Source: Roseobacter sp. MH60115
GTDB taxonomy: Bacteria; Pseudomonadota; Alphaproteobacteria; Rhodobacterales; Rhodobacteraceae
Assembly (NCBI RefSeq): GCF_015644665.1
Contig: NZ_JADOBQ010000003.1
Span: forward strand, 62,001 to 126,000
DNA: 64,000 nucleotides
Direction: 5' to 3'
The position numbers and the translations under genes are program-made. Below, in pieces: positions 46,717 to 54,585 of the stretch; within the stretch, counting starts at the first letter, position 1; each line of letters begins with the position of its first letter. The notes under the pieces were generated by a model that worked only from the letters and a program-made list of their open reading frames with translations, had not been told where the DNA came from and made no database searches.

Positions 46717-47610
46717 ATGCAGGTCATGTTTGATGCCGCCCCTGCCTCTGCCCCCTCCCCTTTACAGCAAAGTGACGCCTTTGCGCGGGCGCTGAACGCG
46801 CTTGGGACTCCGCCCCTGCGGCTGGAGGATGGCACCTTGGCGCTGCACCGGAAAATAGGCCCTCTGCCGGTGCATATGATCACCCGCCCCGGTGCCGAAA
46901 CGCCCGAGGCGCTAAGGGAATTGGCGCGCGGCATGAAGGTCAGGGGGCCGGTACTGCTGGCCCCGGACCGCCCGATGCCGCTCAGCCGGATCGGCGCCCT
47001 GCCCCTGGCCAGCCCCAGTACGGTCGCGCAGCTGGACCTGACGCCCGATGAAAAGACTTTGTTTGCCGGGCTGCACCAGAAATGGCGCAATCGGCTGCGC
47101 CATGCGCAATCGCAAAAGCTGCGCGTCACCCGCCAGAACATGCCCGACGATCCGGGGCATTGGATGCTGCAGGCCGATCTGGTCCAACAGCACCAGCGCG
47201 GCTATCGCAGTTGGCCACTGGCGCTGACCCTGGCCTACGGGCGGGCCAACCCGGGCCAGGCCAAACTTTTTACCGCGTTCTGGGGGCGCGAACCGGTGGC
47301 GGCGCTGCTGATCCTGCGACATGGCAGCGGCGCAACCTACCACATCGGCCATACGCGACCGTCTGGTCGCCTTGTCTCCGCCCATACGCTGCTGCTGTGG
47401 TCGGCCATTCGATGGGCCAAATCCAAGGGCGTGCAGAAACTGGAACTCGGCACCTTCGATACCGAAGAAAACGCCGGGCTGGCGCGGTTCAAACTGGGCA
47501 CTGGCGCGCGACCGCACCGGCTTGGCGGCACGTGGCTGTGGTGGCGCCCCCTCACCTCCCTGCTCCGCCCGCTTGCGCGGCTGGACCGCGGGCTGATGCA
47601 GGGCGGCTAG
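46717..47610 (+). CDS. FemAB/BioF2-like GNAT-fold acyltransferase
   Basis: The 297-residue protein resembles the FemAB-like GNAT acyltransferases that include peptidoglycan and lipid acyl transferases. Landmarks are Leu-His-Gln-Lys-Trp-Arg-Asn-Arg-Leu-Arg at about 119-128, a hydrophobic acetyl-CoA-like patch, and Ser-Ala-His-Thr-Leu-Leu-Leu-Trp with Leu-Glu-Leu-Gly-Thr-Phe-Asp-Thr near the C terminus. The last 30 residues carry a Trp-rich tail. Either the ATG at 46717 or one at 46726 may be the start. Substrate unknown. Confidence 0.75.
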   Translation: MQVMFDAAPASAPSPLQQSDAFARALNALGTPPLRLEDGTLALHRKIGPLPVHMITRPGAETPEALRELARGMKVRGPVLLAPDRPMPLSRIGALPLASPSTVAQLDLTPDEKTLFAGLHQKWRNRLRHAQSQKLRVTRQNMPDDPGHWMLQADLVQQHQRGYRSWPLALTLAYGRANPGQAKLFTAFWGREPVAALLILRHGSGATYHIGHTRPSGRLVSAHTLLLWSAIRWAKSKGVQKLELGTFDTEENAGLARFKLGTGARPHRLGGTWLWWRPLTSLLRPLARLDRGLMQGG

Positions 47611-47635
47611 ACAGGCTGCGCGCCGCGTGATTAAC

Positions 47636-47649
47636 TGAACAGATGTTCA
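47636..47649. promoter_or_regulatory. Palindromic operator-like site upstream of the SDR gene
   Basis: TGAACA-GA-TGTTCA is a perfect 14-base palindrome 19 bases before the SDR start. Its length and position fit a TetR-family or similar dimeric repressor. The half-sites also match a Gram-positive LexA box, but alphaproteobacterial LexA uses other boxes. No regulator gene is adjacent. Confidence 0.5.
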
Positions 47650-47667
47650 AATCATGAGGGAAGCGCC

Positions 47668-48423
47668 ATGCCGCTGAGCAATACAGCCGCCGTTGTGACC
47701 GGAGGAGCCTCTGGTCTGGGGGAAGCAACCGCCCGGCATTTCGCGGCACAGGGGGCTATGGTCACGCTCTTTGACCGGGACGTGGCGCGCGGCGAGACCG
47801 TGGCAGCGGAAATCGGCGGGCATTTTGTGCAAACGGATGTGACGGATGAGGCATCTGTGCAGGCGGCAATCAACTTCGCCAAGGAAAAAATGGGGCGTAT
47901 CACGGCGGCGGTAAACTGCGCCGGGATCGCGGATGCCGCAAAGACGGTCGGGCGCGATGGCCCGCACCCCCTGCCGCTCTTCCAGCGCACCATCGACATC
48001 AATCTGGTCGGCACCTTCAACGTGGCGCGGCTGGCCGCAGAGGCGATAGAGGAAAACCATCCGGCACCGGATGGGGCGCGGGGCGTGATCATCAACACCG
48101 CCTCTATCGCCGCATACGACGGGCAAAAGGGGCAGACCGCCTATGCCGCCTCCAAGGGCGGGGTTGTCGGGCTTTGCCTGCCCATGGCGCGGGACCTCTC
48201 CAAGTTGGGTATTCGGGTGATGACCATCGCGCCGGGCATTTTCATGACGCCGATGCTGGCCGGGCTGGGGGAAGAGGTGCAGGCCGGATTGGCCGCCGAT
48301 GTGCCCTGCCCGCCCCGCCTGGGGGACCCGGCGGAATTCGCCGCCCTGGCCGGGTTCATCGTGCAGGCGGGGTATCTCAACGGCGAAGTGATCCGCATCG
48401 ACGGTGCCCTGCGGATGCGCTAG
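47668..48423 (+). CDS. Short-chain dehydrogenase, HSD10-like (3-hydroxyacyl-CoA dehydrogenase type)
   Basis: The 251-residue SDR has the NAD motif Thr-Gly-Gly-Ala-Ser-Gly-Leu-Gly at 11-18 and the catalytic Ser146, Tyr159 and Lys163 (Tyr-Ala-Ala-Ser-Lys). The C terminus Leu-Gly-Asp-Pro-Ala-Glu-Phe-Ala, then Leu-Asn-Gly-Glu-Val-Ile-Arg-Ile-Asp-Gly-Ala is typical of the HSD10 branch that oxidises 3-hydroxyacyl-CoA or 2-methyl-3-hydroxybutyryl-CoA, so a role in fatty-acid or isoleucine breakdown is likely. It has a palindromic site upstream and GAGGGAAG before the ATG. Its stop overlaps the stop of the convergent ABC-F gene. Confidence 0.88.
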   Translation: MPLSNTAAVVTGGASGLGEATARHFAAQGAMVTLFDRDVARGETVAAEIGGHFVQTDVTDEASVQAAINFAKEKMGRITAAVNCAGIADAAKTVGRDGPHPLPLFQRTIDINLVGTFNVARLAAEAIEENHPAPDGARGVIINTASIAAYDGQKGQTAYAASKGGVVGLCLPMARDLSKLGIRVMTIAPGIFMTPMLAGLGEEVQAGLAADVPCPPRLGDPAEFAALAGFIVQAGYLNGEVIRIDGALRMR

Positions 48424-50228
48424 GCGCTCGCCTTTTCCTCAAGCATCAGCCATTCCTCTTCTGCGGCACTGAGCTTTTCATGCCGTTCGACCAGCGCGTC
48501 GGTGGCCTTCTGGAATTTCACCGGCTGGTCGGTGAAAAGCGCCGGATCCCCCAACAGCTCTTCGAGCTTGGCGATCTCGGCTTCCAGGCGTTCAATCTCT
48601 GCAGGCAAAGCCTCCAACCGGTGCTTTTCGGTAAAGCTGAGCCCGGATTTTGCAGCGGGTTTGGGCTTCTCCGACGGCGTGCTCGACTTGGCTTTCACAA
48701 CGCTGCCGGCGAAATCATCCTGACCCCGCTGGCGCAGATAATCACTCCACCCGCCGGCGTAGATTGTCGCCTTGCCATCCCCCTCCATCGCGATTGTCGT
48801 CGCCGCGACCCGGTCCAGAAAGTCGCGGTCGTGGCTGACCAGCAGGACGGTGCCATCGTAGGTGCCCAGCAATTCCTGCATTAAATCAAGCGTTTCCACG
48901 TCCAGATCATTGGTCGGTTCGTCGAGCACCAGCAAGTTGCTGGGCCGCGCCATGATCCGCGCCAGCAGCAGCCGGGCCTTTTCGCCCCCGGACAGGGCCC
49001 GCACCGGCGCGCGGGCCTGTGCCTCGTCGAAGAGAAACTCCTTGAGGTAGCCCACCACATGTTTCGGCTGCCCCCGCACCATCACCTGATCGGCCTTGCC
49101 CGAAACACGCATCTCCGGATCGCCGGTCAGACTGTCCCAGAGGCTCATGTCCGGGTCCAGCTGCGCGCGCGCCTGATCGAAGAGCGCCAGTTCCAGATTG
49201 GTGCCCAGCTTGATCGTGCCTGCATCCGGCGCTTCCTTGCCAATCAGCATGTTCAGCAGGGTGGTTTTGCCCACCCCATTCGGCCCCACCAGCGCGATGC
49301 GGTCACCCCGCTGGACGGTGATCGAGAAGGGCTTGAGAATAGCCTTGTCGCCAAAGGACTTGCTGATATCCGTGGCCTCAATGACCTTGCGACCGGATTT
49401 GGGGCCCGCGTCCAGCGCCATGGCGGCCGTGCCCTGCCGTTTGATCTGGGCCGCCCGTTCGGCGCGCAGGTCCTGCAGCGCCCGCACGCGCCCTTGATTG
49501 CGTTTGCGCCGGGCGGAAATCCCTTCGACGGCCCACCGCGCCTCGGCCTTGATCTTGCGGTTGAGCTTGTGGCGCTGGGTGTCTTCCTCGTCCCAGACCG
49601 CATCGCGCCATTCCTCGAAATCGGCAAAGCCCTTTTCCTGCCGCCGCACAGCCCCCCGGTCAACCCAGAGCGTCGCACGGGTCAGCGCGCGCAGAAACGC
49701 GCGGTCGTGGCTGATGATCACATAGCCCTTGCGGCTTTGCTTGAGTTCAATTTCAAGCCAGGCGATGGCCTCGATATCCAGATGGTTGGTGGGCTCATCC
49801 AGCAGCATCAGATCCGGTTCGCGCGCCATAAGACGGGCCAGCGCCGCCCGGCGGCGTTCCCCGCCGCTGGCGGTCTCGACCGGGCGGGCGGGATCGAACT
49901 TCAACCCCTCGCCCGCGCGTTCGACCAGATACATCTCCGACGGCTCCAGCCCATGGGCGGCAAAGGCCCCCAGGGTGTCGAACCCCGACAGATCAGGCTC
50001 CTGCTCCATGTATCCCACGGACACACCCGGCCCCGGCGTGACCTCTCCCCTGTCGGGTTCCACCAGCCCGGACATCACCTTCATCAGCGTCGATTTACCG
50101 GACCCGTTGCGCCCGACGAGGGCCACCCGGTCGCCCGGCTGCACCACGAGGTCCAGACCCTCAAAGACGGGATCGCCGCCGAAGGTCAGGGAGATATCAT
50201 TCAACTGCAAAAGAGGGACACGTGCCAT
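48420..50228 (-). CDS. ABC-F family ATPase (Uup-like)
   Basis: This 602-residue soluble protein has two ATPase domains. The first Walker A is Gly-Arg-Asn-Gly-Ser-Gly-Lys-Ser at 39-46, the second Gly-Pro-Asn-Gly-Val-Gly-Lys-Thr near 325. Signature and Asp-Glu-Pro-Thr-Asn motifs occur in both halves. The C-terminal coiled coil (about 540-600) with Glu/Leu/Lys repeats is a Uup feature, linked to ribosome function and DNA branch-structure binding in E. coli. The linker is basic, as in all ABC-F proteins. It differs clearly from the other ABC-F gene at 12374 (YheS-like). Confidence 0.9.
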   Translation of the reverse strand: MARVPLLQLNDISLTFGGDPVFEGLDLVVQPGDRVALVGRNGSGKSTLMKVMSGLVEPDRGEVTPGPGVSVGYMEQEPDLSGFDTLGAFAAHGLEPSEMYLVERAGEGLKFDPARPVETASGGERRRAALARLMAREPDLMLLDEPTNHLDIEAIAWLEIELKQSRKGYVIISHDRAFLRALTRATLWVDRGAVRRQEKGFADFEEWRDAVWDEEDTQRHKLNRKIKAEARWAVEGISARRKRNQGRVRALQDLRAERAAQIKRQGTAAMALDAGPKSGRKVIEATDISKSFGDKAILKPFSITVQRGDRIALVGPNGVGKTTLLNMLIGKEAPDAGTIKLGTNLELALFDQARAQLDPDMSLWDSLTGDPEMRVSGKADQVMVRGQPKHVVGYLKEFLFDEAQARAPVRALSGGEKARLLLARIMARPSNLLVLDEPTNDLDVETLDLMQELLGTYDGTVLLVSHDRDFLDRVAATTIAMEGDGKATIYAGGWSDYLRQRGQDDFAGSVVKAKSSTPSEKPKPAAKSGLSFTEKHRLEALPAEIERLEAEIAKLEELLGDPALFTDQPVKFQKATDALVERHEKLSAAEEEWLMLEEKASA

Positions 50229-50313
50229 GCCCCGCAGCTATGCCGCATCCGGGGTGAGGTCAACGTATCCGGTTTCCCGATGCGGAAAATTTCGTCACGT
50301 GGCGCGCAAAACC

Positions 50314-51039
50314 TCAGGCGAGCGCGCGAAGCAGCCGCTTGCGGGCCGCCGGGATCGCGCCAATCTCCACCCCGGTGAAGACATGCAGCGTGTTCATCTG
50401 ACGGTCCACCACCGCATGATCGCTGACCCAGCCCCCCATCAGCAGGTAGGTCCGCAACAAGGGCGGCATATGCGCCATCGCCTTTTTCAGATCGGGTTTA
50501 CGCCGTAGTCGTGCGGCGAAACGGAATACATCTGGTGCCTTCACCCGCGGCAGCCAGCGTTTCGGCGCGAGGTGGCGCGCCTTGAGCATGGCAAAGGCAT
50601 CCAGATAGGCCGCCGTTTCCGTGCCCGCAAAAGACGAACAACCAAAGAGCAGCTGCACATCGTGATCGTCTACATAGGCCGTCATCGCCGCCCAGGCGAC
50701 GCGCAGGATGTCCGGGTCGCGCACATCCGGGTCAATGCAGAACCGACCCATTTCAACCATGCGTCCTTCGAAAGCTTCCAGCGCGGAGAGCTCATAATAC
50801 TGTGCGGCGTAGCTGGCGGAGACATCCGCGCCGGTCAGTTCCTGCATGCGGAAGGTACACACCAGCACCCGGTCGTCCCGGTCTTCGATCAGGATATGTG
50901 CGCAGCGGGCGTCAAAAACATCCGAATCGCGGTCCACAGACAGGCCGAAACATCGGGCTCGGAGGGTCTGGGCGGCTTCAATGTCGCCGGGCGATGATGC
51001 CACCCGTGCGGTGTAGCGGCCTTTTGTCAGCGATATCAT
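50314..51039 (-). CDS. olsB: Ornithine-lipid N-acyltransferase (OlsB-type)
   Basis: OlsB adds a 3-hydroxyacyl chain from acyl-ACP to ornithine, the first step of phosphorus-free ornithine lipids, used by roseobacters when phosphate is low. The 241-residue protein has Thr-Leu-Arg-Ala-Arg-Cys-Phe-Gly near 29-36, Phe-Asp-Ala-Arg-Cys-Ala-His-Ile-Leu-Ile-Glu-Asp near 46-57, and Glu-Met-Gly-Arg-Phe-Cys-Ile-Asp-Pro (about 100), the pattern of OlsB in this group. The ATG at 51039 is preceded by GGAGG. The second-step gene olsA is not adjacent. It diverges from no gene; bamE lies upstream on the same strand. Confidence 0.78.
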   Translation of the reverse strand: MISLTKGRYTARVASSPGDIEAAQTLRARCFGLSVDRDSDVFDARCAHILIEDRDDRVLVCTFRMQELTGADVSASYAAQYYELSALEAFEGRMVEMGRFCIDPDVRDPDILRVAWAAMTAYVDDHDVQLLFGCSSFAGTETAAYLDAFAMLKARHLAPKRWLPRVKAPDVFRFAARLRRKPDLKKAMAHMPPLLRTYLLMGGWVSDHAVVDRQMNTLHVFTGVEIGAIPAARKRLLRALA

Positions 51040-51110
51040 TGCGGGCCTCCGGCACGGCATTCTGATATCAGGCTTCTAGCACAGCATTTTTAAAGCGCGC
51101 ATGACAAATT

Positions 51111-51593
51111 CTAGTTGTCGATGCCGAGGTTACCCGGTGTGAAGCGGCCCAGGTTGCCCAGAAGCTGACGCAGGAAGGTCACGTCCCGCACGCCGGAGCT
51201 TGTCACCCGGCGGGTCAGCGGCACCACCTGTCCCCGCTCCAACCCGAAGGTTTCGACGTTGGAGACGACATCATTACCATCAAAGCTGATGGCCAGCACT
51301 TCGCGCTCCACCACTTCGGGGGCCAGCATGGCGAAGGTCCGGATACGGCTGCGCACGAAAAAGATGGCGCCATCGTCCGTGACGGCTCTGGACGAGGCGG
51401 ATCCAAGTGTCTCTTCGACGCTGGACCGTGTGTCGATCCCCACCACGATTTGTTCAAGGTCTTCGGGCGGCGGAATATAGCCGTGATCGCGAAACCGCGC
51501 GGCACAGGCCGACAGGCTCAGGCACAAAAGGGCCACCGCCCCCCAGCGCGTGGCTTTGGGCATGGCCCCGATAACCGTCTTCGTGATACCCAT
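51111..51593 (-). CDS. bamE: Outer-membrane assembly lipoprotein BamE (SmpA/OmlA)
   Basis: BamE is a small lipoprotein of the barrel assembly complex. The 160-residue protein has a lipobox Leu-Ser-Ala-Cys ending at Cys30, where cleavage and lipidation occur. The SmpA core follows (Val-Val-Gly-Ile-Asp-Thr-Arg-Ser-Ser-Val-Glu-Glu-Thr-Leu-Gly-Ser-Ala-Ser). The tail is longer than the E. coli form. Two ATGs (51593, 51563) fit; I use the first because GAGGGCAGG lies upstream. It diverges from the DUF177 gene. Confidence 0.88.
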   Translation of the reverse strand: MGITKTVIGAMPKATRWGAVALLCLSLSACAARFRDHGYIPPPEDLEQIVVGIDTRSSVEETLGSASSRAVTDDGAIFFVRSRIRTFAMLAPEVVEREVLAISFDGNDVVSNVETFGLERGQVVPLTRRVTSSGVRDVTFLRQLLGNLGRFTPGNLGIDN

Positions 51594-51680
51594 TTAACCT
51601 GCCCTCTTGCCCTTGTGCGTCGCGGCTTTTATCTCGCTTACACCATGCACCGCCCATGGTTCAAGAAACGAAAGTATCTC

Positions 51681-52238
51681 ATGGCCAAGCAATCCTCTCC
51701 GAGCGCTGGCGCCCTGCGCGTCGCGGACCTCAATCAGAACAGCAGCACCGCCTTTTCTCTGCGCCCCGATGCCGCCGCGTTAAAGGCCATCGCCACAGAA
51801 CTGGATCTGCTGGGCCTGCGCAAGCTGTCCTTCTCCGGTGAGGTCGCGGCCCATGGCGGGGCCGACTGGCGGCTGACCGGTACGCTTGGCGCAACCGTCG
51901 TGCAGCCCTGCAGCGTCACGCTGGAGCCGGTCACGACACGGATCGATGTGCCGGTGGAGCGGATGTATCTCGCGCAATACGAAGAAATCGACGCCCCGGA
52001 GGTCGAGATGCCCGAGGATGACACCACGGAGCCGCTGGGCCCGTGGATCGACCCCGAGCAGGTGATGATCGAGGCGCTGGTTCTGGCGCTGCCGCTCTAT
52101 CCGCGCAGCGACGGCGCCGAATTGGGCGAAACCGTCTACGCTGAGCCAGGTGTCACGCCGATGCGCGATGAAGACGCCCGCCCCTTCGCCGGGCTGGCGG
52201 ATCTCAAGGCGCAATTGGACAAGACGTCAAAGGACTGA
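51681..52238 (+). CDS. DUF177 (YceD-like) protein
   Basis: YceD/DUF177 proteins are encoded next to rpmF across many bacteria and are thought to help 23S rRNA or ribosome assembly. The 185-residue product has the conserved part (Val-Gln-Pro-Cys-Ser-Val-Thr-Leu-Glu-Pro-Val at about 74-84; Glu-Ala-Leu-Val-Leu-Ala-Leu-Pro-Leu-Tyr-Pro near 131-141). I place the start at the ATG at 51681; an upstream ATG at 51645 would add a basic stretch. It opens the DUF177-hydrolase-rpmF-plsX-fabH-ihfA run, interrupted by one hydrolase gene. Confidence 0.88.
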   Translation: MAKQSSPSAGALRVADLNQNSSTAFSLRPDAAALKAIATELDLLGLRKLSFSGEVAAHGGADWRLTGTLGATVVQPCSVTLEPVTTRIDVPVERMYLAQYEEIDAPEVEMPEDDTTEPLGPWIDPEQVMIEALVLALPLYPRSDGAELGETVYAEPGVTPMRDEDARPFAGLADLKAQLDKTSKD

Positions 52239-52303
52239 CCCCCCCCTGCACCGGCGCAGGCCCACGCGCCGGATTCGTCTTGATCCCCAAAAGGAACGCG
52301 CCC

Positions 52304-53077
52304 GTGCTGCATACATCCCTTCAAGGTCCGCAGGATGCGCCGGTCATTGCCTTTCTGCATGCCGTTGGCATCAGTTCATGGATGTGGCGGGACGTGGCCG
52401 CCGCATTGCCGGACTACCGCATTCTGCTGATCGATTTGCCCGGTCACGGGCAAAGCCGCGATGTCCCGTGGGTGTCGCTACAGGACAGCGCTGATCAGGC
52501 CGCCGGGGCGATCAGGCAACAGGCAACCGGTGGTAAGGTGCATCTCGTGGCCCTGTCGCTGGGGTCCTATGTGGGCTTGCAGATGGTGATGCAGCATCCG
52601 CAGCTTTGCGCCTCGGCCCTGCTCAGCGGTATCCACCCCGGTGACATGCCGCACAAAGGGATGATGAAACTCATGTCAGCCGTCATGGCCCCGCTGGCGC
52701 CACGCCCCTTCATGGCCCGGCGCACCGCCCGCATGATGGGGGCGAACGCAGATGTCGACGGGTTTGTGTCTGCAGCCGCCCAGACCCGCCCTGCCGCCTT
52801 TCGACGCGCCACCAATGACGTTGTCGATTTCAACCTCTCCAAAACGCCCCCGCAACCGGAAACCCGTCTGGCTTTCGTGGCCGGATCGCGGGAACACACG
52901 CTTATTGTAGACGGTCTGGACGTCTTCAATGCGCGCTTTCCCGGCAGCGTCTCCGCCACGGCAGAGGGTCTTGGGCACGGCTGGGCGGGCGAAGACCCGA
53001 CGCTCTTCGCCGGGTTCGTCAAAGCGCATATCAACGGCAATCTGCCAGCCACGGCGCAGGCCTTGCAAAACAGGTAA
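52304..53077 (+). CDS. Alpha/beta hydrolase
   Basis: The 257-residue protein has the alpha/beta hydrolase fold. The nucleophile elbow is Ala83-Leu-Ser85-Leu-Gly87, where the first Gly of the usual Gly-x-Ser-x-Gly is replaced by Ala. His225 in Gly-Leu-Gly-His-Gly is the likely catalytic base. The N-terminal Phe-Leu-His-Ala-Val-Gly is the oxyanion patch (usually His-Gly). Substrate unknown; the fold fits an enol-lactonase-like or esterase role. I place the start at a GTG at 52304, preceded by AAAAGGA. It sits between DUF177 and rpmF, an insertion into an otherwise standard cluster. Confidence 0.85.
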   Translation: MLHTSLQGPQDAPVIAFLHAVGISSWMWRDVAAALPDYRILLIDLPGHGQSRDVPWVSLQDSADQAAGAIRQQATGGKVHLVALSLGSYVGLQMVMQHPQLCASALLSGIHPGDMPHKGMMKLMSAVMAPLAPRPFMARRTARMMGANADVDGFVSAAAQTRPAAFRRATNDVVDFNLSKTPPQPETRLAFVAGSREHTLIVDGLDVFNARFPGSVSATAEGLGHGWAGEDPTLFAGFVKAHINGNLPATAQALQNR

Positions 53078-53086
53078 AAAAACCGC

Positions 53087-53114
53087 TTGCACCACGGCGC
53101 AATCGCAGTATTTT
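53087..53114 (+). promoter_or_regulatory. Probable promoter of rpmF
   Basis: TTGCAC at 53087-53092 and TATTTT at 53109-53114 are spaced 16 bases, a plausible sigma-70-type promoter just after the hydrolase stop. It would give rpmF an untranslated leader of about 135 bases that includes a repeated CCCGGCCCCG (53201-53210 and 53225-53234). Confidence 0.45.
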
Positions 53115-53255
53115 GCGCCGCTCACCCAAATAGGGTTGGACAAGTGCCGGGCTTGGGCCTAAACGCACGTCACACCCGAAGACTGGGAACTGAATTGAAA
53201 CCCGGCCCCGCGCCCGTTTGCGCGCCCGGCCCCGAATGACAAAAGGCCCAAGACA

Positions 53256-53462
53256 ATGGCTGTTCAACAGAACAAAGTCTCCAAATCGCGCCGCAACAAC
53301 CGTCGCGCGCATGATTCCCTGGTTGCGGCAAACCCGAACGAATGCACCAACTGCGGCGAGTTGAAGCGCCCGCACCACGTCTGCGCCGCCTGCGGTCACT
53401 ATGACGACAAAGAAGTGGTTGCGCTCACAGAAGAGATTGATCTGGAAGACGACGCGGCCTAA
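53256..53462 (+). CDS. rpmF: 50S ribosomal protein L32
   Basis: The 68-residue protein is a structural part of the large subunit. It starts [12 protein letters not shown] and keeps the zinc-binding Cys30, Cys33, Cys43 and Cys46 (two Cys-x-x-Cys pairs). Length and sequence match alphaproteobacterial L32. The rpmF-plsX-fabH order ties ribosome and membrane synthesis and is common across proteobacteria. Confidence 0.97.
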   Translation: MAVQQNKVSKSRRNNRRAHDSLVAANPNECTNCGELKRPHHVCAACGHYDDKEVVALTEEIDLEDDAA

Positions 53463-53495
53463 ACCTTTCCCTTAAACAATAAGGGCAGAAGGTTT
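53461..53495 (+). terminator. Two-tier hairpin between rpmF and plsX (attenuator-like)
   Basis: The outer stem pairs AAACCTT (53461-53467) with AAGGTTT (53489-53495) and the inner stem CCCTT (53469-53473) with AAGGG (53481-53485). It is followed by TGGGG, not a full T tract. It may reduce read-through from the strongly expressed rpmF into plsX. Confidence 0.5.
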
Positions 53496-53511
53496 TGGGG
53501 GCAGTCGCACT

Positions 53512-54585
53512 ATGACGGCGCAGACCGATCAGGCATCCGCGAAGGCCAGACGCATCATCATATCCGTAGATGCGATGGGGGGGGACGAAGGTCCCGCCGC
53601 CGTTGTTGCGGGCTGTGATGCCTCCGCCCGCAAGAATCCCGACATCCAGTTTATCCTGCACGGGCCGGAAGCAGAGCTTTCCGGCCTTGTCGCACGGAAA
53701 CGCGCGCTCGATGGTCGTGTTGAAGTGCGCGACGCCAGCGGCGTGGTCAGCATGGATGACAAGCCCAGCCACATCGTGCGCAACGGCAAGGAAACCTCCA
53801 TGTGGTCCGCCATCGAGGCGGTGCGCGAAGGCACAGCGACGGTTGCCGTGTCCTGTGGCAACACCGGCGCGCTGATGGCGCTCTCGATGATCCGCTTGCG
53901 CAAACTGCCGGGCGTGAACCGACCCGCGATTGCCGTGCTCTACCCCTCGTCCAATCCGCAGGGCTTCAACGTGATGCTGGACGTGGGCGCCGACGTGAAG
54001 GCAGATGCCGACGATCTGCTGCGCTATGCGCTAATGGGCATGTCCTACGCGCGCAACGGGCTCGACCTGCCGCGCCCGCGCGTCGGTCTTTTGAACGTCG
54101 GGACCGAGGAACACAAAGGCCGCACCGAGCTGAAAGAAGCCTATGATTTGATTCGCGATCAACGCGACACCGCAGGCTTCGAATTCGTGGGGTTTGTGGA
54201 AGGCGGCGACATCTCGGGCGATATCTGCGATGTGATAGTCACGGACGGGTTCACCGGTAACGTCGCCATCAAGACCGGTGAAGGCACCGCCAACCTGATC
54301 GGCGACCGGCTGCGCGAGGCGTTCAAATTCTCGCCGCTGTCGCGCCTGGCCTCCGTGCTGGCCTATACGTCGTTGCGCCGCCTGAAAAAGAAGATCGACC
54401 CCAGACGCGTCAACGGTGGCGTGTTCCTGGGCCTCAATGGTACGGTGGTGAAATCCCATGGATCGGCGGATGCCACCGGCGTCTCCGCTGCCATCAAGCT
54501 GGCCGCTCAGCTGGCCGATATCAAGTTCACGGATAAACTGGCAGCACGGGTCGCCGCCCTGCCCGCGGAGGAAAGCGAAACATGA
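53512..54585 (+). CDS. plsX: Phosphate acyltransferase PlsX
   Basis: PlsX makes acyl-phosphate from acyl-ACP, the acyl donor for glycerol-phosphate acylation in phospholipid synthesis. The 357-residue product starts with Val-Asp-Ala-Met-Gly-Gly-Asp-Glu-Gly-Pro and has Gly-Asn-Thr-Gly-Ala-Leu-Met-Ala, Asn-Val-Gly and Thr-Asp-Gly-Phe-Thr-Gly-Asn-Val patches typical of the family. The stop overlaps the fabH start by 4 bases, so the two are made together. Confidence 0.96.
   Translation: MTAQTDQASAKARRIIISVDAMGGDEGPAAVVAGCDASARKNPDIQFILHGPEAELSGLVARKRALDGRVEVRDASGVVSMDDKPSHIVRNGKETSMWSAIEAVREGTATVAVSCGNTGALMALSMIRLRKLPGVNRPAIAVLYPSSNPQGFNVMLDVGADVKADADDLLRYALMGMSYARNGLDLPRPRVGLLNVGTEEHKGRTELKEAYDLIRDQRDTAGFEFVGFVEGGDISGDICDVIVTDGFTGNVAIKTGEGTANLIGDRLREAFKFSPLSRLASVLAYTSLRRLKKKIDPRRVNGGVFLGLNGTVVKSHGSADATGVSAAIKLAAQLADIKFTDKLAARVAALPAEESET

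Noticed and set aside
47636-47649. LexA box reading of the palindrome (GAAC-N4-GTTC)
   Set aside because: That is the Gram-positive form; alphaproteobacterial LexA uses GTTC-N7-GTTC, and the downstream gene is not a DNA-damage gene.
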